DNA of 64,000 nt. Source: Altibacter sp. GTDB lineage: Bacteria; Bacteroidota; Bacteroidia; Flavobacteriales; Flavobacteriaceae. The notes under the pieces are model-generated. The model searched no databases. It had not been told where the DNA came from and saw only the letters and a list, made by a program, of their open reading frames with translations. The position numbers were made by a program, and so were the translations under genes. Below, piece after piece: positions 59,756-64,000 of the stretch. The first letter of the stretch is position 1. Every line of letters starts with the position of its first letter. Location: NCBI GenBank assembly GCA_002696485.1, contig NZTP01000015.1, forward strand, positions 1 to 64,000, written 5' to 3'.

Positions 59756-61095
59756 AACCAATTTTAATTAAGAATGCAAATATTGTCAACGAAGGCGTTA
59801 TCTTTCGTGGCGATGTCCTAGTAGAAAAGGATATTATCGTGGAAGTGTCAAACAGCATCAGCGTGAAATCGGGAGATACAAAGGTGATCGATGCAGACGG
59901 TCTTTATCTCATTCCCGGAATGATCGATGATCAAGTGCATTTTCGCGAACCCGGACTAACACACAAAGCTACTATAGAAACCGAATCGAAAGCGGCAGTG
60001 GCTGGCGGGATCACATCCTTTATAGAAATGCCCAATACAGTACCGCAGGCTACTACTATTGAGCTTCTGGAAGATAAGTTCGATATCGCATCTCGGAGCT
60101 CTTGGGCCAACTATTCTTTTATGTTTGGCGGTACCAACGACAATCTTGATGAGATCTTAAAAGTTGACGAAACAAAGGTTGCTGGACTAAAATTATTTCT
60201 TGGTTCTTCGACAGGAAACATGTTGGTTGACAATCCAAAGGTACTCGAAGAGATCTTTAAAAAAACCAAACTTCTTATTTCGGTTCATTGCGAAGATGAA
60301 GCAACAATTCAAAAGAATTTGGCAACTTATATAAAGAAGTACGGCGATGACATTCCAATTGAGATGCACCCAAAAATTCGAAGTGAAGAAGCTTGCTATC
60401 TGTCTTCTTCCAAAGCTGTAGCTTTAGCTAAAAAGACGGGTGCCCGACTTCACGTTTTTCACCTCTCCACCGAAAAGGAAACCCATCTGTTCTCCAACAA
60501 GAAACCTTTGGCGGAGAAGAAAATCACAGCCGAAGTATGCATACATCATCTCTGGTTTACCGATGCCGATTATAAAACGAAAGGTACCAAGATAAAATGG
60601 AATCCTGCTGTCAAGACCGAAAAGGATCGCGATGGGTTGTGGAAAGCCCTTAATGATGACCGTATCGATGTGATCGCTACAGACCATGCGCCTCATACCT
60701 TGGAAGAAAAGGCTGCAGTCTACACCAAGGCTCCTTCCGGTGGACCTTTGGTCCAACATGCTCTGGAAGCACTTTTTGAAATGCATCACAAAGGAAGGAT
60801 TTCCGTCGAGAAAATTGTTCAAAAGACTGCGCATAACCCGGCGATCCTCTTTCAAATAAAAGATAGAGGATATATTAAAAGAGGGTTTAAGGCAGATTTG
60901 GTACTTGTGGATCCCAATGCTCCGTGGACCGTAAATAAAGACAATCTGGCATATAAATGCGGCTGGTCTCCTTTTGAAGGTACTACATTCAAATCGCGTG
61001 TTACTCACACCCTTATTAATGGTGTCATTGCCTATGAGAACGGGAAATACCCCAATAGAAGTCTGGGCGAACGCTTAACCTTTAATAGAGGATGA
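59752..61095 (+). CDS. pyrC: Dihydroorotase-like amidohydrolase (PyrC), with one metal ligand changed
   Basis: A 447-residue amidohydrolase that best matches multifunctional-type dihydroorotase (pyrimidine synthesis). Family residues: the bridging lysine in AGLKLFLGSST, metal histidines in ISVHCEDE and HVFHLSTEKE, the catalytic aspartate in IATDHAPHT. But the first metal motif, normally HxH (IDxHVHFREPG), reads IDDQVHFREPG, so the first His is Gln. It is translationally coupled to the mannosyltransferase and to the DUF4296 gene. Its real substrate may differ from dihydroorotate. Confidence 0.85.
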   Translation: MKPILIKNANIVNEGVIFRGDVLVEKDIIVEVSNSISVKSGDTKVIDADGLYLIPGMIDDQVHFREPGLTHKATIETESKAAVAGGITSFIEMPNTVPQATTIELLEDKFDIASRSSWANYSFMFGGTNDNLDEILKVDETKVAGLKLFLGSSTGNMLVDNPKVLEEIFKKTKLLISVHCEDEATIQKNLATYIKKYGDDIPIEMHPKIRSEEACYLSSSKAVALAKKTGARLHVFHLSTEKETHLFSNKKPLAEKKITAEVCIHHLWFTDADYKTKGTKIKWNPAVKTEKDRDGLWKALNDDRIDVIATDHAPHTLEEKAAVYTKAPSGGPLVQHALEALFEMHHKGRISVEKIVQKTAHNPAILFQIKDRGYIKRGFKADLVLVDPNAPWTVNKDNLAYKCGWSPFEGTTFKSRVTHTLINGVIAYENGKYPNRSLGERLTFNRG

Positions 61096-61538
61096 TGAGG
61101 TACTTTGCACTGCTTTCTCTATTGTTTTGTATGGCCTGCCAAGACGTAAAACGCCCCGAACGCCCCGACGATCTTATTTCTGAAGAAAAAATGGTGGACA
61201 TTTTTGTGGATGCGTATCTTATGAACGCCGCACGCAGTATTAGTGTACAAACCATCAATGAGAGCGGTATTAAACTGGATTCTGTCCTCTATAAAAAGTA
61301 TGCCATAGACAGCCTTCAGTTTGTGAAGAGCAACGCTTATTATACCTCTAATCTTAATGGTTATATCGAGCTTTTTACAAAGGTGGAAACCAAATTGCAT
61401 GCCATTAAAGAACAAAAGGATAGTGTACAAAAAGCATTTCAAAAAGAACAGGGCTTCCAGCAAAAGATCGATAGTGTGAAACAGGAGCAAAAGCTTGTTC
61501 AGCCGGTGGCATCAGACTCGTTAGCTACGGAAGAATAA
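61092..61538 (+). CDS. DUF4296 family lipoprotein
   Basis: A 148-residue lipoprotein (MMRYFALLSLLFCMAC, lipobox Cys at residue 16). The mature part is helical and charged, with the DUF4296 stretch PDDLISEEKMVDIFVDAYLMNAA, split over residues 24-46, and SVLYKKYAIDSLQF. A coiled-coil-like Lys/Gln/Glu tail follows. Function unknown. It overlaps pyrC by four bases and the convergent epimerase gene by 40 bases. Confidence 0.85.
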   Translation: MMRYFALLSLLFCMACQDVKRPERPDDLISEEKMVDIFVDAYLMNAARSISVQTINESGIKLDSVLYKKYAIDSLQFVKSNAYYTSNLNGYIELFTKVETKLHAIKEQKDSVQKAFQKEQGFQQKIDSVKQEQKLVQPVASDSLATEE

Positions 61539-62524
61539 TGGGTGGTGATGCGATCTAGCGTTTCTGCGTATGATGTGAACTTAAAGTTTGTAACCATTTT
61601 AATTTTTGAAGCATCATAATATGATTCGGTATACATAGAACGTACTGTAGCTTTGGGAAGTTTTTTCTTTGTGCCGAAGAGCACGGCCGATAGACCATCC
61701 AGGTTTGATACTAACAGCATGATCCACTTGGGTAATTTTTTCTGTGGCGGAGTGTTTCCAAAGCGCACTGCCAAATCTGTTAACAATGTTTTATACCTCA
61801 CATTTTCACCCACCAGTATAAAATTATCATTATACGTCGATCCTTCCATAAGTGTGATCATGGCATTCACAACGTCCTTGACATCTACCACGCCTATGCC
61901 GCCCGAAGGAGTGTACTTCATCCCTTTGGAAGCACGCTTAACAAGGACGCTGCTTCCGGAGGACCAATGACCTTCCCCTAAAATAATCCCGGGATGCACG
62001 ATCACGGCAGGGAGCCCTTCTTGGGTGCCGCGCCATACCTCCATTTCGGCTCCGTATTTTGTGATGGCATATACGCTATTTTTTGCTTCCGGGTTCCAAT
62101 GGGTGGTTTCATCAATAAGACCTCCTTCCTTTGATCCTAGCGTAGCCACTGAGCTCACATAGCATAATTTTGAGATGTCATGCGCAAGGCACAGGTTAAC
62201 AATGTTGGCGGTTCCCTCTACATTAGCTTTCTTAATTTTGCGATACTGCTTCGTATTAAAACTAATGTAGGCTGCAGCATGATAGACTTTGGTAATTCCT
62301 TGAAAAGCATCTGTAAGTGCCGGAATGTCCAATATATTGGCTTCCACCCATTCAATCCTATCAAAAAGTGTATCGGCTTCGGGAGAGAAGTACCGGAATA
62401 CCTTACGCACCTCGTTGAGATCACTGGTAGCCCTATGGATAGCTCGAACAGTTTTCTGCTGTTGCACTAATGCCAACAACAGGTGTGAACCTACCAAGCC
62501 TGTACCTCCGGTTACTAATATCAT
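61499..62524 (-). CDS. NAD-dependent epimerase/dehydratase family protein
   Basis: A 341-residue extended short-chain dehydrogenase/reductase. The NAD(P) motif ILVTGGTGLVGSHLLLAL opens it; VYHAAAYISF, CYVSSVATLG and the catalytic YAITKYGAE (Tyr-x3-Lys) are in order. Members act on sugars, dihydroflavonols or sterols; the substrate here is unknown. Its last 40 bases overlap the DUF4296 gene on the other strand, and it diverges from tyrS. Confidence 0.9.
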   Translation of the reverse strand: MILVTGGTGLVGSHLLLALVQQQKTVRAIHRATSDLNEVRKVFRYFSPEADTLFDRIEWVEANILDIPALTDAFQGITKVYHAAAYISFNTKQYRKIKKANVEGTANIVNLCLAHDISKLCYVSSVATLGSKEGGLIDETTHWNPEAKNSVYAITKYGAEMEVWRGTQEGLPAVIVHPGIILGEGHWSSGSSVLVKRASKGMKYTPSGGIGVVDVKDVVNAMITLMEGSTYNDNFILVGENVRYKTLLTDLAVRFGNTPPQKKLPKWIMLLVSNLDGLSAVLFGTKKKLPKATVRSMYTESYYDASKIKMVTNFKFTSYAETLDRITTHYSSVANESDATG

Positions 62525-62577
62525 CTTACGAAAATACTCTTTTTTACAATACGCTTTCCTCTTTTAAAGCTTCCAAC

Positions 62578-62585
62578 TATCTTTG
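62578..62585 (+). promoter_or_regulatory. Putative tyrS promoter, -7 box
   Basis: TATCTTTG fits TAnnTTTG, 15 bases before the tyrS ATG. No TTG at -33. Confidence 0.5.
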
Positions 62586-62600
62586 CCAAAAGTCTAAAAA

Positions 62601-63899
62601 ATGCAATTAAAGAATTTCGTTGAAGAACTACAATGGCGTGGCATGATCCACGATGTGATGCCCGATACCGAAGCGCATCTCATGGAACAAATGCGAGCAG
62701 CCTATGTAGGGTTCGATCCCACTGCGGACTCCCTTCATATTGGTAATTTGGTGCCCATCATGCTATTGGCCTTCTACCAGCGATGTGGACACAAGCCCGT
62801 TGCTTTAGTGGGTGGCGCAACCGGAATGATTGGGGATCCCTCGGGGAAGTCAAGCGAACGGAATTTATTGGATGAGGCTACGCTACGTCACAATCAAGAA
62901 TGTGTTCGTGCGCAGCTTTCACGATTTCTGGACTTTTCGTCGGGTGCTCCTAACCAAGCTGTCATGGTCAATAATTACGATTGGATGAAGGACTTCTCCT
63001 TTCTTGGTTTTATTCGGGATGTGGGAAAACACATCACCATCAACTATATGATGGCCAAAGATTCAGTCAAGAATCGAATTTCCGGGGATGCTACTGAAGG
63101 GATGTCATTCACAGAGTTCACATACCAGTTAGTACAAGGGTACGACTTCCTGCATTTGTTCAGGGAACATACCTGTACCCTGCAAATGGGAGGTAGCGAT
63201 CAATGGGGAAATATCACGACCGGAACTGAACTAATTAGGCGTATTGCCGGAGGTAAGGGATTTGCATTGACCTGCCCGTTGATCACAAAAAGTGACGGTA
63301 GTAAATTTGGAAAGAGCGAAGGCGGGAATGTGTGGTTGGACGCCAAGCGTACCTCTCCTTATAAGTTCTATCAATATTGGTTGAACACCAGTGATGCAGA
63401 TGCCGAGAAATATATTAAGATCTTCACGTTCTTAGATAAGTCTACCATAGGTGCCCTTATAATGGAACATGGCGAAGCGCCGCACCTGCGATTACTGCAA
63501 CGACGTTTGGCAGAAGAAGTAACTACGACCGTCCACGGTGTCGAAGCATTGGAAAAAGCAATCCAGGCATCGGAAATTCTGTTTGGGCGCGCTACTTCTA
63601 CCCAACTGAAACAATTGGACAAGGCTACCTTTTTAGATGTTTTTGAAGGGGTGCCGCAGGGGGAAGTCGAAGCTTCAGTTATCGCAGAAGGACTTGATAT
63701 TATAAGTGCACTAGCCGAGCAGACCGGATTTTTAAAATCCAATGGTGAAGCGAGGCGTGCTTTAAAAGAGCAGTCTATATCGGTGAATAAGGAAAAGGTT
63801 TCCGAAGGGTATACGATCAATTCTGAAGACTTAATAAATAATCAATTCGTATTGCTTCAGCGAGGTAAAAAAAACTATTTCATAATAAAAGTGGTATAA
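62601..63899 (+). CDS. tyrS: Tyrosyl-tRNA synthetase
   Basis: Charges tRNA-Tyr. The 432-residue class I enzyme has the HIGH-type motif SLHIGNLVP near residue 47, [25 protein letters not shown] and the KMSKS-type loop KFGKSEGG near residue 235. A C-terminal S4 RNA-binding domain covers about residues 365-430 ([20 protein letters not shown]). It has its own -7 box and ends 101 bases before the window edge. Confidence 0.97.
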   Translation: MQLKNFVEELQWRGMIHDVMPDTEAHLMEQMRAAYVGFDPTADSLHIGNLVPIMLLAFYQRCGHKPVALVGGATGMIGDPSGKSSERNLLDEATLRHNQECVRAQLSRFLDFSSGAPNQAVMVNNYDWMKDFSFLGFIRDVGKHITINYMMAKDSVKNRISGDATEGMSFTEFTYQLVQGYDFLHLFREHTCTLQMGGSDQWGNITTGTELIRRIAGGKGFALTCPLITKSDGSKFGKSEGGNVWLDAKRTSPYKFYQYWLNTSDADAEKYIKIFTFLDKSTIGALIMEHGEAPHLRLLQRRLAEEVTTTVHGVEALEKAIQASEILFGRATSTQLKQLDKATFLDVFEGVPQGEVEASVIAEGLDIISALAEQTGFLKSNGEARRALKEQSISVNKEKVSEGYTINSEDLINNQFVLLQRGKKNYFIIKVV

Positions 63900-64000
63900 A
63901 AGAAGAAAATCCCGATTTCAGAAGAAATAAGGATTTTCAACATTAACTAACCAACCAAAATTATGAACAAGCTTTACTTGCTATCATAACAGTTACTTGG
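63900..64000. other. Right-edge segment, possible start of the next gene
   Basis: Contains a weak inverted repeat GAAAATCC (63905-63912)/GGATTTTC (63931-63938) after tyrS, then an ATG at 63963 that reads MNKLYLLS and stops at once. This may be a mis-sited start or a frameshifted signal-peptide gene; too little sequence is left to decide. Confidence 0.25.

Noticed and set aside
60424..61008. A 194-codon minus-strand frame inside pyrC
   Set aside because: Shadow of pyrC in another frame.

Overview
The window is a stretch of chromosome from a member of the Flavobacteriaceae (Bacteroidota). The evidence is gliding genes gldE and gldD in the mutY-ssb-gldE-gldD order, proteins with type IX secretion (T9SS) sorting tails, a TonB-dependent receptor behind a TPP riboswitch, many families largely confined to Bacteroidota (DUF4270, DUF4271, DUF4296, DUF4301, DUF3098, DUF3127, DUF4199), promoters of the TAnnTTTG type and almost no Shine-Dalgarno sequences. 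It is mostly housekeeping DNA. I see no prophage, insertion sequence, CRISPR array, rRNA or tRNA gene.

Layout. 1-7.1 kb: panC (cut by the left edge), a one-domain glycogen-synthase-like protein, a DUF4270 lipoprotein, glmS, and an overlapping sulfotransferase-like/aminotransferase pair. 7.2-9.1 kb: atpD-atpC alone. 9.2-15.5 kb: biotin cluster bioF-bioD-bioA, a ketoacyl synthase and bioB, with a Coa1-like membrane gene on the opposite strand inside it. 15.6-19 kb: surface and secreted proteins, a cupin, recX and a structured non-coding RNA candidate. 19-21.3 kb (minus strand): RNase G, a 29-residue basic protein and HU. 21.4-25.5 kb: mutY, ssb, gldE, gldD, DUF4199. 25.6-30.2 kb: rplU (with an extra C-terminal domain), rpmA, a transglutaminase, DUF3332 and ahcY. 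30-37 kb: a phosphopantetheinyl transferase, a GGGP synthase, then a thiamine/nicotinamide-type uptake group (thiamine-binding protein, PnuC, NadR-like kinase), DUF4301, arfB, and a TPP riboswitch in front of a TonB receptor. 37-43 kb: greA, HIT protein, an orphan histidine kinase, a flavin reductase, DUF3127, an AtoE-type transporter and aat. 43-50 kb: a secreted peptidylarginine-deiminase-like enzyme, then minus-strand tag, TonB-like, truB, uppP, DUF3098, lipoprotein, ftsX. 50-64 kb: leuS, a zinc peptidase, a saccharopine-dehydrogenase-like protein, DUF423, pckA, hemD, DUF4271, a polyprenol-phosphate mannosyltransferase, pyrC, DUF4296, an epimerase and tyrS.

Genes that work together: the bio genes make biotin; pnuC, the kinase, the thiamine-binding protein and the TPP-controlled receptor look like one vitamin-uptake set; gldE/gldD and the T9SS cargo proteins belong to gliding and secretion; truB/uppP/ftsX serve tRNA and envelope maintenance.

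The least explained structures are (a) a compact four-stem, cloverleaf-like inverted-repeat element filling the gap at 53753-53861, (b) a branched RNA candidate at 18907-19012 next to the RNase G gene, (c) a promoter followed within about 10 bases by an intrinsic terminator ahead of greA, and (d) several genes whose -7 box sits only 4-6 bases from the start codon, suggesting leaderless mRNAs. No clear new multi-gene defence or biosynthetic system is visible.
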